Notes under the pieces: generated by a model
The model's input: only the letters and a program-made list of their open reading frames with translations
What the model was told of the DNA's origin: nothing
Databases searched by the model: none
Program-made: the position numbers and the translations under genes
NCBI RefSeq assembly: GCF_017347095.1
Contig: NZ_JADPRZ010000002.1
Span: forward strand, 248,001 to 312,000
Length of the DNA stretch: 64,000 bases
Direction of reading: 5' to 3'
Source of the DNA: Sporosarcina sp. E16_8
Lineage (GTDB): Bacteria > Bacillota > Bacilli > Bacillales_A > Planococcaceae
In this document: in pieces, positions 51,366 through 62,792 of the stretch
Position numbering within the stretch: the stretch's first letter is position 1
How the letters are laid out: the number at the start of each line of letters is the position of its first letter

Positions 51366-52523
51366 GAGAACCGTATATTCTTTTGCGTATTTCAGATTTA
51401 AACTTGCATTAAAATCTCGGTCAAGAACAGTATCACAATTGTCACACGTGAATGTTCGTTCAGAAAGACTTAGCTTTGTCTTTTTGGCACCACAATTTGA
51501 ACAAAGCTTAGAGGATGGATACCACCTGTCTACTAGTCGGAGTTCGATACCCTTCTCAACGCATTTAGCAGTAAGCGTTTCCCGGAAAGCATAAAAACAT
51601 TGCTGTGCGATAGCTTTAGATAAATGCCGATTTTTCATCATGCCTTTGACGTTTAAATCTTCAATTGTAAGATAAGCTGGTTTGGTTTTCATCAACACAC
51701 TTACAACATACCGAATGTATTCCTGTCGGATGTTCGCTAGTCTAGCGTGCAATTTTTGAACAACTACGAGTTGTTTTTGCCTATTTTTAGCGCAGAATTC
51801 ACCTCTCTCTCTACTCCTATTTTGTTCATAGCTGCGACTTAGCTTCCGCTGCTGTCGCTTTAATTACTTTTCTAACTTGGTGACCGCTTGCGTCTTATTG
51901 TTGTTTTTAAACTGGATATGATGACTGCAAACCGCTAAAGTGCTAATACCTAGGTCAATACCAATCCCATCATGCTTGGGCGCTTCAACTACATTAGATG
52001 AATCTTCTTCACACAAAGTAGAAATGAAATAGCGCTCCGCTTTGCAAGAAACTGTACAACTTTTAACGTGTGCTTTGGTTGGGATGTAACCATATTCCTT
52101 TAATCTTAGCCAACCAATCGTTGGGATTTTAATTCGATGTCGTTCAACTGTTAAGTCCGTTGTATTGTTTTTCGGGAAATAAGCTTTTACATCTTGGTTC
52201 TTCTTCTTTTTGAAGCGTGGAAACTTAGACAATCCTTTTAAAAAATTCCGATATGCCTTATCTCCATTCATGATAGCTTGCTTCACAGCTTTACTAGAGA
52301 CATCTTTAATCCAGTGGTCCCTTTCTTTCGAATAGACATTGTTAAGCCATTTAGAAAAGTCGTAACCAGATAAGTGTTTTTTCGTTTCTTTGTAGTGTTC
52401 CTGTGCAGTATGAAGATATAAATTATAGACGTATCGACAAACGCCGATGGTTTGGTTGACTTTTTTCTGTTGTTGGTCAGAGAGAAGGATTTCTGTTTTA
52501 TAGGCTTTCTTCAAAACTTTCAT
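51360..52523 (-). pseudogene. tnpB: tnpB, RNA-guided nuclease gene with one in-frame stop
   Basis: The frame encodes 387 codons, the normal TnpB length, interrupted only by TAA at 51864-51866 ('VTKLEK' stop 'LKRQQRKLSRSYEQ'), and reading continues in the same frame. All nuclease residues are still coded: RuvC Asp in 'GIGIDLGISTLAV' before the stop, Glu in 'YLTIEDLNVKG' and Asp in 'TVLDRDFNASLNL' after it, plus the zinc finger 'CSNCGAKK' ... 'CDNC'. TnpB proteins cut DNA guided by an omega-RNA. Here translation gives a 219-residue fragment without the second and third catalytic residues. Confidence 0.85.
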
Positions 52524-53111
52524 CCTCCTCTATTTTCTTTTTGTATTTACGTAATCCGTAAATGCGACAGCTAAAGACATGAATAATTGAAATTAAGTCT
52601 TCAACCAATTCTTGTTGGGGTGATAATGAATCATTCTTGACAACCAAAATTTCAACGCCCCGCTTTTCTAAGAAAGAGGCAAACCAGTCGTATCCAAAAC
52701 AAACGAAACGGTCTTTATGTGCAACGAGAATCGTCGTAACGTTCCCCTCAAAGCAATCGTTTAACAAGACGTTCCATTTCTACGTTTGTAATTCAAACCA
52801 CTTCCAATGTCAGACAATACTTCGTCTACAATTAATCCTCTTGCATTGGCGAAGTCGCGTAAAAAAGAGAGCTGGTTCGCCAAGTCATCCTTTTGACCCG
52901 CACTTGAAACACGCCCATAAATAACAATCTTACCTACTTTATTTTCTTTCTGAATCCCCATATACGCTGCATATTGCTCGTGCGTATAGAACCTTCTTCC
53001 TTGTGGGTTTCGGTAAGCAATTAACTTTTGAGCGTTGTCCCAATTCTGTAATGTTTTGACCGTCACATTCAACATTTCTGCGAATTCTTTTGGTTTATAT
53101 ATTGTTTTCAT
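52498..53111 (-). pseudogene. tnpA: tnpA, IS607 serine recombinase with a one-base deletion
   Basis: The N-terminal part (53111 to about 52767) has the MerR-like HTH 'FAEMLNVTVKTLQNWDN' and the serine-recombinase start 'IVIYGRVSSAGQKDDLANQL' with the catalytic Ser. After 'GSGLNYKRRN' the frame is lost by deletion of one T near 52770; the other frame continues 'ILVAHKDRFVCFGYDWF' and 'VEDLISIIHVFSCRIYGLRK' to the normal end at 52498. The full protein would be about 204 residues. Its end overlaps the tnpB start, as is usual. Confidence 0.87.
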
Positions 53112-53217
53112 GACTATATTATACTATGAATTTATATGCTATTACACATTTCAGTCAACAGTTAGCTACTCCTTTCATACCTTGCCATTTTTCACTTTCA
53201 GTTATTCATATTCCCAA

Positions 53218-54069
53218 TCATTTCGAAGTAAAGGCTAATTGGACGGAATCCGCAATTCGTTCATAACCAATTTCCATATAGATTTTATTCGACGTTGGAT
53301 TCATCAAATCCGTATAGAGTACACAAAAGTCATATTCCTTTAGAAGTTCTTTTGTACCGGCAGCTACCATCGTTCGTGCATAGCCTTTTTTTCGCTCTTC
53401 CTTTGGTGTAAAAACGAAAGATACGGTTACACCATGCTTCGATGGGCGCGCCTTTTTCATCATTGATACGACTTTTCCGTTATCTTCCCACAAAAACACT
53501 TCCTGTTCGTCAATAAATGATGCAACGCGCTTTTTCACATCCTCCATTGGCGTAAGCGGAATCCTGGCATCTCCTTCAAATAAGTTGAACCACTTCTCGA
53601 TAAGTGGACAATCCTTTTTTTCCGCAAAGCGCCATGCACCAGGGCTTTGTTCAATTGTCTCATTTAATTTGTTCAGTCGATATAAGCCCTGATCCATTAG
53701 TATCTGATGTCCAATTCCGGTTCTATTTTTCCATTTCCCCGCGAAACTGTACGCCCACGGTTTCAAACTTATAATAGAACTAATTCCGATTTCAAGTTCC
53801 AATAATTTCCCGATTACTAAATCCATACTTTCTTCCAACCGACTCTCTTCGGTAATAATAAGGTTTAACGGATGAGGGGGAGTCATTTGAAATAGAGCTA
53901 ACACTTCCCCGTCTTCTTCAACTGTTGCCAGGAATGGATTTTCGTAACGCCCAGCCTTAATTGCTTGCAGCACTCCTAAAAACAGACTGTATACATCTTC
54001 ACCTTTAGACAAAATCGGTTCTACTTTCACCGCAAATTCATGTACATCTTGATAGTGCACAAATTCCAT
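53218..54069 (-). CDS. GNAT-family N-acetyltransferase
   Basis: A 283-residue protein with a C-terminal GNAT domain: 'VSFVFTPKEERKKGYARTMV' (near residue 225) holds the acetyl-CoA pyrophosphate loop (R-x-x-G-x-[AG]), followed by 'FCVLYTDLMNPTSNKIYMEI' and the terminal 'GYERIADSVQLAF'. The N-terminal half has a second GNAT-like part, as in two-domain Bacillus acetyltransferases. The start is uncertain: ATG at 54069 is favoured by protein sequence, 54084 is possible. A deleted copy of this locus remains at 44364-44470. Confidence 0.8.
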   Translation of the reverse strand: MEFVHYQDVHEFAVKVEPILSKGEDVYSLFLGVLQAIKAGRYENPFLATVEEDGEVLALFQMTPPHPLNLIITEESRLEESMDLVIGKLLELEIGISSIISLKPWAYSFAGKWKNRTGIGHQILMDQGLYRLNKLNETIEQSPGAWRFAEKKDCPLIEKWFNLFEGDARIPLTPMEDVKKRVASFIDEQEVFLWEDNGKVVSMMKKARPSKHGVTVSFVFTPKEERKKGYARTMVAAGTKELLKEYDFCVLYTDLMNPTSNKIYMEIGYERIADSVQLAFTSK

Positions 54070-54084
54070 TCCCACCAACCCCAT

Positions 54085-54398
54085 TCATATTAAATATCTA
54101 ACTTCAAAATCTTGTGATAATTTTACCATAAACGATAGATATGCTGTAACGAATTTTGAAATTCATTGGTTAGAGGAAAGCTTTCTTTTACGATAAAGAA
54201 GTAGTAGCTCAAATTTGTATAAGAAATTTTAATTAACAACTTCAAGATAAAAGGCCTAACTCTTTCTGACGGACTTGTAAAAAGAAATATCGATAAATAC
54301 GATCACTCAGTTCTAAATAAAGTTGCTCTAAACTTTGCCTCACTACCCTATCCCTTACTCTTACTAGATGTACCTCTTTCAAAAAGGAGTCGAATATC
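54085..54398. other. Gene-free gap with a possible coding relic
   Basis: On the plus strand a frame of about 64 codons without stop reads 'LINNFKIKGLTLSDGLVKRN' and 'LNKVALNFASLPYPLLLLDV' (54213-54404), protein-like but without start signal or recognised family. The stretch also has the 'TTAGAGGAAAGCTTTCTTT' block (54169-54187) shared with 44443-44461. Confidence 0.25.
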
Positions 54399-54436
54399 AA
54401 AAAAGACATGCACTGGTTAGATGCACATCTTTTTCT
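54399..54436 (-). terminator. Terminator after the DUF2269-like gene
   Basis: AAAAGATGTGCA and TGCATGTCTTTT pair with one mismatch, followed by TTG and T-rich sequence on the minus strand. Confidence 0.6.
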
Positions 54437-54464
54437 ATGTATCGCATGTATTTATCATTCAAGG

Positions 54465-54908
54465 TCACCAAAGCATTGGTTTTTCTACCATAAGCCAGAG
54501 CATGATTAGCATAAGGCCAATGTATATCCATGAAGTTGTATTCAAACGATCAAGTATTTTATTTCTATCGGCATTTGGATTTTTAAATTTCCGTAACACA
54601 ACTGTAAAACCTTTTGCCAGAAAAACACCCGATAAAAGCATAACAGCAAGCGTCATAATCACCCATGACGTATACCATGGCCAAGGTCCAAATATTAATA
54701 AGAGGACACCGGTGTAGACGAGTACATGTCCTGCATGCATGACAAGGCGGATGATGACGTTGACAACAGTCAAATAAACTTCCTCGACTACTGTTCCAAC
54801 GCCACGCAAGCGCTTAATAATCGGCATTAATATAAATAATGGACCTATGGCGAGTACAGCACTGATAACGTGCAGAAAGACAATCGCACCATAGATTCCC
54901 GAATTCAC
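54465..54908 (-). CDS. Four-helix membrane protein, DUF2269-like
   Basis: A 147-residue membrane protein with four hydrophobic helices: 'AIVFLHVISAVLAIGPLFIL' (His in TM1), 'RLVMHAGHVLVYTGVLLLIF', 'VIMTLAVMLLSGVFLAKGF' and 'SWIYIGLMLIMLWLMV'. The intramembrane His residues recall DUF2269/CopD-type proteins. The start is GTG at 54908, 8 nt after the ASCH gene stop, with a weak ribosome site, so translation may depend on the upstream gene. The function is unknown. Confidence 0.65.
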   Translation of the reverse strand: MNSGIYGAIVFLHVISAVLAIGPLFILMPIIKRLRGVGTVVEEVYLTVVNVIIRLVMHAGHVLVYTGVLLLIFGPWPWYTSWVIMTLAVMLLSGVFLAKGFTVVLRKFKNPNADRNKILDRLNTTSWIYIGLMLIMLWLMVEKPMLW

Positions 54909-54916
54909 TTAGAACT

Positions 54917-55264
54917 TCATTTCTCTACTGGGCTATATTCATGCACCCATACGCTCATCGTCGGTAACCACGGCATTTTGTCATGCATCGCAAGAATGGA
55001 TTGTTTATATTCTTCCATCGTTGTGTAACCTTCTTGCTGTGCATGTTCGTCTGTCATTTCGCCAAGAGTCTGTCTGTAAATTGAATCTACTTTGAACTCT
55101 TTATCGTCAAGCACCATAATTTCACCAAGATCTGCATAAACACCATTTCGGCGTGTAGCTGTCTTTTCACCATTAAGTACTTTTTGAACGTCTTTTGGAA
55201 TCGTAACTAGCTTCTCAATGGTACATGTTTTTTTAGGTAGTACAACATTTGCTTGTTCACTCAT
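54917..55264 (-). CDS. ASCH-domain protein
   Basis: A 115-residue single ASCH domain (PUA-like beta barrel): 'IPKDVQKVLNGEKTATRRNG' (residues 22-41) is the family motif G-x-K-x-x-x-x-R, and 'ADLGEIMVLDDKEFKVDSIY' plus the C-terminal 'TMSVWVHEYSPVEK' complete it. ASCH proteins bind or modify RNA or modified nucleosides; YqfB-type members hydrolyse N4-acetylcytidine. The ATG at 55264 has GAGGCG upstream. It is probably cotranscribed with the membrane protein gene 8 nt downstream. Confidence 0.8.
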   Translation of the reverse strand: MSEQANVVLPKKTCTIEKLVTIPKDVQKVLNGEKTATRRNGVYADLGEIMVLDDKEFKVDSIYRQTLGEMTDEHAQQEGYTTMEEYKQSILAMHDKMPWLPTMSVWVHEYSPVEK

Positions 55265-55345
55265 GTAAATCGCCTCATTTCATAAAATAACAACTTCCTC
55301 TATCATAACTATTTCCAGCAAATTTAGCGAGGTTTCCGGTCGCAG

Positions 55346-55393
55346 ACAAAAAAGATAACCACGCTTATAAGCTATTATCGGCTATCTTTTCGT
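55346..55393 (-). terminator. Terminator after the cystine-type ABC operon
   Basis: AAAAGATA-G-CC and GG-T-TATCTTTT form a stem with a long loop, followed by TT on the minus strand. Confidence 0.5.
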
Positions 55394-55402
55394 ATATCCC
55401 AG

Positions 55403-56137
55403 CTATAAAATCAAATTCAAAAATTGTCGCGTTCGTTCTTCTTTTGGATTTGTAAATAGTTCACTCGGTTTATTCCGCTCAATTACTTTTCCCTCATCTA
55501 TAAAAATGACTTCGTCGGCTGCGTCTTGTGCAAAGCGCATTTCGTGCGTAACGACGACCATTGTCATTCCTTCATTGGCAAGGTCTTTCATAACCTGCAA
55601 CACCTCACCCACTAGTTCCGGGTCCAGCGCGGACGTAGGCTCATCAAACAACATCACTTTCGGCTCTAACGCCAATGCCCTTGCTATTCCTACCCGTTGC
55701 TGCTGACCACCTGATAGTTGAAAAGGATAGAAGTCGAATTTATCACCTAATCCAACCTTGTTTAACAAACTCACTGCTTTTTTACGGGCTACATCTTTGG
55801 GTTCTTTTTTTACGATGACTGGCCCTTCCATCACGTTTTCAAGAGCGGTCTTATGAGGGAATAAATTATAATTCTGAAATACCATACCTGTTTCACTTCT
55901 AAAATAATTAATTTCGTTTTTGGCTACTTGTTTAGAAAAGTCCGCCGTATGCCCATTAAGCGTTATGCTTCCGGCTGTCGGGACTTCCAGTATATTTAAA
56001 CACCTAAGCAGTGTCGTTTTACCAGAGCCCGACGGTCCTATGACAACAACGACTTCTCCTTTATTCACTTCTAAATCAATTCCTTTTAGTACTTCCAGTT
56101 CGCCAAACTTTTTATACAATCCTTTTATCGAAATCAT
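55403..56137 (-). CDS. tcyC: Polar amino acid (cystine-type) ABC ATPase
   Basis: A 244-residue ATPase of the GlnQ/HisP type: Walker A '[20 protein letters not shown]' (residues 31-50), Q-loop '[14 protein letters not shown]', signature '[17 protein letters not shown]', Walker B '[13 protein letters not shown]' and the switch in '[10 protein letters not shown]'. It drives uptake through the permease and binding protein encoded upstream. The order binding protein-permease-ATPase and the sequence of the binding protein fit tcyABC of B. subtilis. The ATG at 56137 follows AAGGAGAG. Glutamine or arginine cannot be fully excluded. Confidence 0.82.
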   Translation of the reverse strand: MISIKGLYKKFGELEVLKGIDLEVNKGEVVVVIGPSGSGKTTLLRCLNILEVPTAGSITLNGHTADFSKQVAKNEINYFRSETGMVFQNYNLFPHKTALENVMEGPVIVKKEPKDVARKKAVSLLNKVGLGDKFDFYPFQLSGGQQQRVGIARALALEPKVMLFDEPTSALDPELVGEVLQVMKDLANEGMTMVVVTHEMRFAQDAADEVIFIDEGKVIERNKPSELFTNPKEERTRQFLNLIL

Positions 56138-56174
56138 AATGCTCTCCTTCTTACAATTTTTTCAGCATCATTTA

Positions 56175-56873
56175 CTAAGCTACATACCGACCCAAACGAT
56201 GTTCGATTCTGTCTTGAATTAAGGAAAGGATAAAACAAATAAGCCAATAGATGATTGCTGCTTCAGTATAGAGTAATAAAAACTCATAGTTTGCTGAAGC
56301 GATTTCTTGGGCTTTTCTAAACATTTCTGTCACTAGAATAAGAGATGCCAACGAAGTATCTTTCACAAGACTAATAAATGTATTTGATAAAGGTGGGATA
56401 GATACTCTTGTTGCTTGTGGCAAAATGATTCGCCTCAACGTTTGAGTGTAGTTCATGCCAATCGTATGTGCTGCCTCCCATTGTCCTTTCGGAATCGATT
56501 GTATGGCTGCACGAATAACTTCAGAAGCATACGCCCCTACATTCAATGAAAATCCGAAAACGGCGGCCGGAAATGGGTCTATAACAATTCCAACCGTTGG
56601 CAATCCGAAAAACAAAATAAATAGTTGTACGAGTAAAGGCGTTCCACGTATTACAGAAACATAAATTCTTCCGATAATTTGCAGTGGCTTGCTTGTAGAT
56701 ATTCTCGCCAAAGCAGTTAATACAGCAAGAATAATTCCGAAGAAAAAAGAAATAAACGTTAAAGGCAGCGTATAGTAAAGAGCTCCCTCCAGCAATGGCC
56801 AAAGGGATGTTAGGGCAATATCCAGTAGTCTTTGTATTTTCTCTGGGTCAGCTAAAATATTAGTTAAGTACAT
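56175..56873 (-). CDS. tcyB: Polar amino acid (cystine-type) ABC permease
   Basis: A 232-residue His/Glu/Gln/Arg-family permease with about five helices. The EAA loop reads '[20 protein letters not shown]' (near residue 132), and '[20 protein letters not shown]' is the N-terminal family signature. It overlaps the end of the binding-protein gene by 14 nt (ATG 56873), so translation is coupled. The alternative TTG at 56882 adds three residues. A single permease gene implies a homodimeric channel. Confidence 0.83.
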   Translation of the reverse strand: MYLTNILADPEKIQRLLDIALTSLWPLLEGALYYTLPLTFISFFFGIILAVLTALARISTSKPLQIIGRIYVSVIRGTPLLVQLFILFFGLPTVGIVIDPFPAAVFGFSLNVGAYASEVIRAAIQSIPKGQWEAAHTIGMNYTQTLRRIILPQATRVSIPPLSNTFISLVKDTSLASLILVTEMFRKAQEIASANYEFLLLYTEAAIIYWLICFILSLIQDRIEHRLGRYVA

Positions 56874-57699
56874 CTTCACCAAACCATTTCTCAGAGATTT
56901 TTAAGTATGTTCCGTCTTCAATCATTTCATTCAACGCTTTATTTACTTCGGTAATGAGTGTTTCATTACCTTTTCTAAACATTAAACCGCTCTGTGATGC
57001 ATCATCTGCTGTTGCTACAATTTCAACTGGTGCATCAGGTTTATGCTTTTTGAAATCTAAGAAAGACATTTTATCATTTATCGTTACATCGACACGTTTA
57101 GAATTGATTAGCTCAATAGCTTGGTTGAATCCTTCAACACCCACAATTTCAGCGTCATAAGTTCTGGCAATATCTGCATAGTTACTCGTTAATGACTGCG
57201 CGGACTTTAAGCCTTTAATAGCTTCAAAGCTTGTTACAGCTTTATTATTAACATTCGCAATGAGCACAGCTGCCGAAGTGATGTACGGCTCCGAAAAGTC
57301 ATATTTCTCAATACGGTCCTCACGAATCCCAACTTGGTTTGCAATCATATCGAAACGTTTAGAATCAAGTCCAGCAAAAATGGCATCCCATTGTGTTTCT
57401 AAAAATACAGCCTCTACTCCAAGTCGTTTTGTTATTTCCTTTGCAATTTCAACATCGAAACCTGTGAGTTCCCCTTTATCATCATGAAATGTAAATGGCG
57501 GATACGTTCCTTCTGTTCCAATTACTAACTTTCCTTCATCCTGTACTTTCGTAAGCAAGTCTTCGTCTTTCTTTCCTGTATCACTGTTTCCTTTAGATCC
57601 TTCACTTCCACTCGTATTTCCTTTATTAGCGTTTCCACATGCCGCAAGTAAAACGATTGCGGTAAATAGTATTACTAGTCGTAAACTAAATTTCTCCAT
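56860..57699 (-). CDS. tcyA: Polar amino acid (cystine-type) binding lipoprotein
   Basis: A 279-residue solute-binding lipoprotein: signal peptide ending in '[12 protein letters not shown]' (lipobox LAAC), Ser/Gly/Lys linker, then '[20 protein letters not shown]' (residues 52-71) and '[20 protein letters not shown]', the family 3 binding-protein signature. '[15 protein letters not shown]' in lobe 2 is characteristic of cystine-binding TcyA-type proteins. The ATG at 57699 has AGGGAG 9 nt upstream and gives a normal signal peptide. It is the first gene of the operon. Confidence 0.82.
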   Translation of the reverse strand: MEKFSLRLVILFTAIVLLAACGNANKGNTSGSEGSKGNSDTGKKDEDLLTKVQDEGKLVIGTEGTYPPFTFHDDKGELTGFDVEIAKEITKRLGVEAVFLETQWDAIFAGLDSKRFDMIANQVGIREDRIEKYDFSEPYITSAAVLIANVNNKAVTSFEAIKGLKSAQSLTSNYADIARTYDAEIVGVEGFNQAIELINSKRVDVTINDKMSFLDFKKHKPDAPVEIVATADDASQSGLMFRKGNETLITEVNKALNEMIEDGTYLKISEKWFGEDVLN

Positions 57700-57840
57700 A
57701 CTCATTCTCCCTAATTCATATTGACTTACTTGGTTATGAGAATTATACATTATTTTATGCGACCAGTCAAAATATGTGTCGTAGTTTCATTATTGCCACA
57801 AACGTCTTGCGCAAACATTTTATCGGAATAAGCATGAAAT

Positions 57841-57884
57841 AAAAAAAGGCTTGGCTTCCGGTTAACCGGAAGCCAAGCCTTTCC
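57841..57884 (-). terminator. rib operon terminator
   Basis: A perfect palindrome, AAAGGCTTGGCTTCCGG with its complement meeting at TTAA, followed by seven T on the minus strand just after ribH. Confidence 0.9.
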
Positions 57885-57893
57885 CAATTCCAT

Positions 57894-58358
57894 TTACATC
57901 TGTTTCAACAAATTCGCCATTTCAATAGCAGCATTCCCTGCATCCCATCCTTTATTGCCAGCTTTCGTTCCTGCACGTTCGATTGCCTGTTCAATCGTAT
58001 CAGTCGTCAAGACACCGAAGATAACCGGGATGCCTTCCTGCAGATTGATGGCCGCGACCCCTTTAGCCACTTCATTACACACATAGTCGAAATGCGGTGT
58101 TGCTCCGCGGATAACTGTACCAAGTGTGATAACTGCATCATACTTACCAGAAGCAGCCATTCTTTTCGCTATTAGCGGAATTTCATAAGCACCTGGCACC
58201 CAAGCAACCGCGATATCACTATCGGCAACTCCGTGGCGACGCAATGCATCTTCTGCCCCACCTAGTAATTTACCTGTGATGAAATCATTGAACCTTGCAA
58301 CAACAATTCCAACTTTAAGCCCTGTCCCAACTAAATGTCCTTCATAAATTGTACTCAT
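57894..58358 (-). CDS. ribH: 6,7-dimethyl-8-ribityllumazine synthase
   Basis: Condenses 5-amino-6-ribitylamino-uracil with 3,4-dihydroxy-2-butanone 4-phosphate. The 154-residue protein has '[20 protein letters not shown]' (residues 20-39), '[16 protein letters not shown]', '[20 protein letters not shown]' with the catalytic His and Arg-Gly-x-T phosphate site, and '[17 protein letters not shown]'. It assembles into icosahedral shells in this phylum. It is the last gene of ribD-ribE-ribAB-ribH, 12 nt after ribAB. Confidence 0.97.
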   Translation of the reverse strand: MSTIYEGHLVGTGLKVGIVVARFNDFITGKLLGGAEDALRRHGVADSDIAVAWVPGAYEIPLIAKRMAASGKYDAVITLGTVIRGATPHFDYVCNEVAKGVAAINLQEGIPVIFGVLTTDTIEQAIERAGTKAGNKGWDAGNAAIEMANLLKQM

Positions 58359-58370
58359 TATTATTCCCCC

Positions 58371-59564
58371 TCAATTATGCAATAAGTGTCCCATTTTATT
58401 TTTCTTTGTTTCCATATAAACTTTGTTCTCCACTTTAACAGGCATTTCAATTTGTATGCGCTCTGTTATTTCTAACCCATGCCCCGCTAGTCCAGCAATT
58501 TTACGCGGGTTGTTTGTCAGAAGATGAATCGACGTTAAACCAAGATCCCGTAGTATTTGTGCCCCGATGCCGTAATCCCGTAGATCATCTGGAAACCCTA
58601 ATTTCTCATTAGCTTCTACAGTGTCGTATCCTTCTTCCTGCAGCTTGTAGGCCTTCATTTTATTGACGAGACCAATGCCACGCCCTTCCTGACGCATATA
58701 GAGTAGGACGCCTCTTCCAGCTTTTTCAATCTGTGCAAGTGCAGCTTGAAGTTGCGGGCCACAATCACATCGACATGAACCAAAAACATCACCAGTTAAA
58801 CATTCCGAATGAACGCGGACGAGTACATTTTCAGCATCTTCGATATCGCCTTTTACCAGTGCAATATGTTCATGCCCTGTTTCTATTTCAACGAAAGCAA
58901 CAGCTTTAAAATCTCCAAAATCAGTTGGTAGATGAACATCTACAATTCGCTCAACAAGTTTTTTATTGATTCGTCGGTAAGCAATTAATTCTTGAATTGT
59001 TAAAATGACAAGATCAAATCGTTCAGCTATCACTTTCAATTGTGGACCTCTCGCCATCGTTCCATCAACGTTCATAATTTCACATATGATTCCAACCGGT
59101 TCTGCCCCCGCAAGCTTGGCAAGGTCTACCGCTGCCTCTGTATGGCCAGCGCGCTTTAAGACACCGCCAGACTTCGCAATTAGCGGAAAAATATGTCCGG
59201 GTCTTCTAAAGTCAGTTGGTCCGGCTTCATTCCCGAGCATTTTCAAAACAGTTTCTGACCGTTCAAATGCCGAAATTCCAGTGTGACAATCGGCGTGATC
59301 AATGCTAATCGTGAATGCCGTTCCGTGAACATCACTATTATTTTCTGTCATTAGTCCTAGTTCAAGCTGTCTTGATTTCTCTTCATTTATCGGCACGCAA
59401 ATCAATCCACGGCCTTCTGTCGCCATAAAGTTAATCATTTCAGGTGTAGCGAATTCACCGAGTGCAACAAAGTCCCCTTCGTTCTCTCGGTCTTCGTCGT
59501 CAACGACAATAATCGCTTTTCCTTTTTTTAGTTCTTCGATTGCTTTTTCTACGGTAGAGTACAT
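58371..59564 (-). CDS. ribAB: Bifunctional DHBP synthase / GTP cyclohydrolase II
   Basis: A 397-residue fusion. The N-terminal RibB domain (1-200) makes 3,4-dihydroxy-2-butanone 4-phosphate and shows '[18 protein letters not shown]' with acidic metal ligands and '[13 protein letters not shown]'. The C-terminal RibA domain (about 205-397) opens the GTP ring and has zinc ligands '[20 protein letters not shown]' and '[20 protein letters not shown]'. ATG 59564 with AAGGGGG upstream is chosen; the frame extends to 59594 but overlaps the end of ribE. It belongs to the rib operon. Confidence 0.96.
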   Translation of the reverse strand: MYSTVEKAIEELKKGKAIIVVDDEDRENEGDFVALGEFATPEMINFMATEGRGLICVPINEEKSRQLELGLMTENNSDVHGTAFTISIDHADCHTGISAFERSETVLKMLGNEAGPTDFRRPGHIFPLIAKSGGVLKRAGHTEAAVDLAKLAGAEPVGIICEIMNVDGTMARGPQLKVIAERFDLVILTIQELIAYRRINKKLVERIVDVHLPTDFGDFKAVAFVEIETGHEHIALVKGDIEDAENVLVRVHSECLTGDVFGSCRCDCGPQLQAALAQIEKAGRGVLLYMRQEGRGIGLVNKMKAYKLQEEGYDTVEANEKLGFPDDLRDYGIGAQILRDLGLTSIHLLTNNPRKIAGLAGHGLEITERIQIEMPVKVENKVYMETKKNKMGHLLHN

Positions 59565-59577
59565 CTGTATTGCCCCC

Positions 59578-60228
59578 TTAACTGAGGAATCCACTGGCGA
59601 TAAGGGTATCCATTGTTAAACCGCCAGTTGGATTCTCTTTGTTTGTAGTCAGTAGCCGTTCTATATATTTTGCGAGCATATCACATTCTACGTTCACTCG
59701 ATCCCCGGTCCGTTTACGGCCAATGATGGAGTCGTCTTGTGTAACCGGAATTAGTGAGATGATAAAACCTTTATTGGTTACACCGAAGACAGTAAGTGAG
59801 GTTCCATCCACGGTTACTGAACCTTTCGGGATAAAATATTTCAATAATTCAGGTGTAATACTGATTTCCATATAGATTGCATTTTCTTTATGTCTAACCG
59901 AAACGATTTCACCAGTGCCATCAACGTGCCCACTGACTATATGTCCGCCAAAACGACCATTCGCCGCCATCGCACGCTCTAAGTTAACTGGACTTCCCGT
60001 ACGCAATGCTTGAAGCGTTGTCGCTTTAGTTGTTTCAGGCATGACATCCGCTGTGAATTGATTGCCTGAGAAATCTGATACCGTCAAACAAACTCCATTC
60101 ACTGCCAGGCTATCGCCATTTTTAACATCGCTAAGCACTTTGTTACATCGGATTGAAAGTTGCAATGAATTCGATCCTGGTCTAACCGCTGAAACTGTTC
60201 CTATTTCTTCAATAATTCCAGTAAACAA
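59578..60228 (-). CDS. ribE: Riboflavin synthase, alpha subunit
   Basis: Dismutates 6,7-dimethyl-8-ribityllumazine to riboflavin. The 216-residue protein has two tandem lumazine-binding barrels: the first begins '[18 protein letters not shown]', with '[19 protein letters not shown]'; the second begins '[17 protein letters not shown]', with '[13 protein letters not shown]'. The start is TTG at 60228, with AAGGAGG about 11 nt upstream inside the end of ribD. It is the second gene of the rib operon. Confidence 0.95.
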   Translation of the reverse strand: MFTGIIEEIGTVSAVRPGSNSLQLSIRCNKVLSDVKNGDSLAVNGVCLTVSDFSGNQFTADVMPETTKATTLQALRTGSPVNLERAMAANGRFGGHIVSGHVDGTGEIVSVRHKENAIYMEISITPELLKYFIPKGSVTVDGTSLTVFGVTNKGFIISLIPVTQDDSIIGRKRTGDRVNVECDMLAKYIERLLTTNKENPTGGLTMDTLIASGFLS

Positions 60229-60234
60229 CTACAG

Positions 60235-61508
<1,274 letters not shown>

Positions 61509-61550
61509 TTATACGTGCCAATGTAAAGTTATCATACTACTTCTATAAAA

Positions 61551-61593
61551 TCAAAAAAGACTCAGTCCGATTGAAGAGAACTGAGTCTTCTAT
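61551..61593 (-). terminator. Terminator upstream of the rib riboswitch
   Basis: AAGACTCAGT and ACTGAGTCTT pair over 10 bp, followed by TTTTTTG on the minus strand. It ends transcription coming from the opuA side. Confidence 0.75.
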
Positions 61594-61600
61594 AATTGAT

Positions 61601-61710
61601 GAAATAAGGAATTCCATTGAATTCGCTGTGGCGCTCGAGGATGCCTCCCGCCCTAAGCCAAGCAGCTTCGCCGCCAGACTTAAGGCTTTGGCTACCCCTG
61701 TTAAGCTGCC
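61601..61710 (+). repeat. Full copy of dispersed ~100-bp palindromic repeat
   Basis: Blocks in order: GGAATTCCATTGAATTCGCT, TGGCGCTCGAGGATGCCTCC, CGCCCTAAGCC, then AGACTTAAGGCTTTGGCTAC and CCC. The same order occurs at 40110-40217 (minus) and in diverged form at 23455-23550. AAGCC/GGCTT arms give a long hairpin. Confidence 0.7.
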
Positions 61711-61739
61711 TTCTCTATGTCTATATAAAGAAATTATTA

Positions 61740-62560
61740 CTAATTCTTTAAGTCTTCAATTGTAGTGATGCCCATATACTTCGGCACTACAAGACCGACT
61801 TTTACACCTTCCATATTGACGCCAAGTTCTTCGAATTCACCTTCGAATTTTTCGGCATAAGTTTCGGCAGTCAGTGGCAACCATGCTGCAAGAGATGCAT
61901 CTGCGCTACCATCCGCTATGGCTGTCCATAGCGGACCATTTTCCGCTTGCATTAATGTCAATTTATAGCCCATATCCTCTAAAACGAGTTTCATAACATT
62001 ATGACTTGCGATTTCACTATCCCATGCCACATAAACCAGTTTTATCTTATCACCAGCTACTTTTCCTACACCCGAAGTCCACTCCCCAACCTGTTCCCAA
62101 TTGGCATCAATCCAGCTTTGCGCCGCAACTGCTTCTTTCTCACCTTCCTGAATAGCCTTCATTACTTGACCCATATCCGCTTCCGTCCACTTGAACTGGG
62201 AGAGAATTTGGTGTGCTTCTGGCAAATCATCCGCTAACCCAAGTCTTCCAATTGTACGAATTTGCTCTTCCCCCCGTACAATCCTTTCGAGTCATCCAGG
62301 AAATTCAAATCAAATTCTGCAAACTTCCAATGCGGAGTCCATCCAATTACAACGATTGGCTGCTCCTTTTCGTAGGCTCTTTTCAATGCCGCAGTCATTG
62401 TCGCACCCGGATCGATTCCTACAATCTGATAATCAAGCGATTTTCAGATTGATTTTTCTGTATCCGTTATGGCTTTTTCATCATCATTGCCACAAGCCGC
62501 AAGTACGACCGCGAGCAAAGCAATAGCTCCAAGTCCACCCATTTTTCCCAAAAATCTCAT
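61740..62560 (-). pseudogene. Decayed second glycine-betaine-binding protein (opuAC copy)
   Basis: From ATG 62560 the frame reads a lipoprotein signal '[15 protein letters not shown]', then a TGA stop after 'ITDTEKSI', then 'GIDPGATMTAALKRAYEKEQ', where about 29 residues present in the intact paralogue are missing, and '[15 protein letters not shown]'. A lost G in a run of G near 62270 shifts the frame; the rest, 61740-62225, is open and ends like the intact gene ('VPKYMGITTIEDLKN'). It is a tandem duplicate of the gene at 62793-63698. Confidence 0.87.
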
Positions 62561-62703
62561 GTTAATATTCCCCCTACTTTTTCTTCCTATATATGTTGTA
62601 CATATGAATAACAGCGCAGGCACCTTTCAAGGGGAAACCAAAGCGTGTTCAATGAAGTTCTTTTTTCAACATCTATAATTGTCATTCATTTTTTGTAGCA
62701 TAT

Positions 62704-62748
62704 AAAAAACCCAGAAAAGCACTGCGAATTGCAGCGTTTTCCGGGTTT
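62704..62748 (-). terminator. opuA operon terminator
   Basis: AAACCCGGAAAA and TTTTCTGGGTTT with GC/CTGC pairs inside form a long stem, followed by TTTTTT on the minus strand. Confidence 0.8.
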
Positions 62749-62792
62749 AACAGCCTAGCGCTCGCACTTAAATAGCACTGACATTCTATTAT

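Larger units (their letters stand above)
51200..53150 (-). mobile_element. IS607-type element, inactivated
   Basis: A MerR-like/serine-recombinase tnpA followed by tnpB in overlapping order, on the minus strand, is the IS607 layout. Both genes are broken by single changes (tnpA by a one-base deletion, tnpB by one in-frame stop), so the copy is dead but recent. The right end contains the palindrome AGAAAAAC-GTATTT-GTTTTTCT (51217-51238). The left end lies between 53112 and about 53160. Ends are approximate, because IS607 elements lack terminal inverted repeats and target duplications. Confidence 0.8.

Noticed and set aside
52498..52767. Separate resolvase-like gene
   Set aside because: It is the C-terminal half of the IS607 recombinase displaced by a one-base deletion, not an independent gene.
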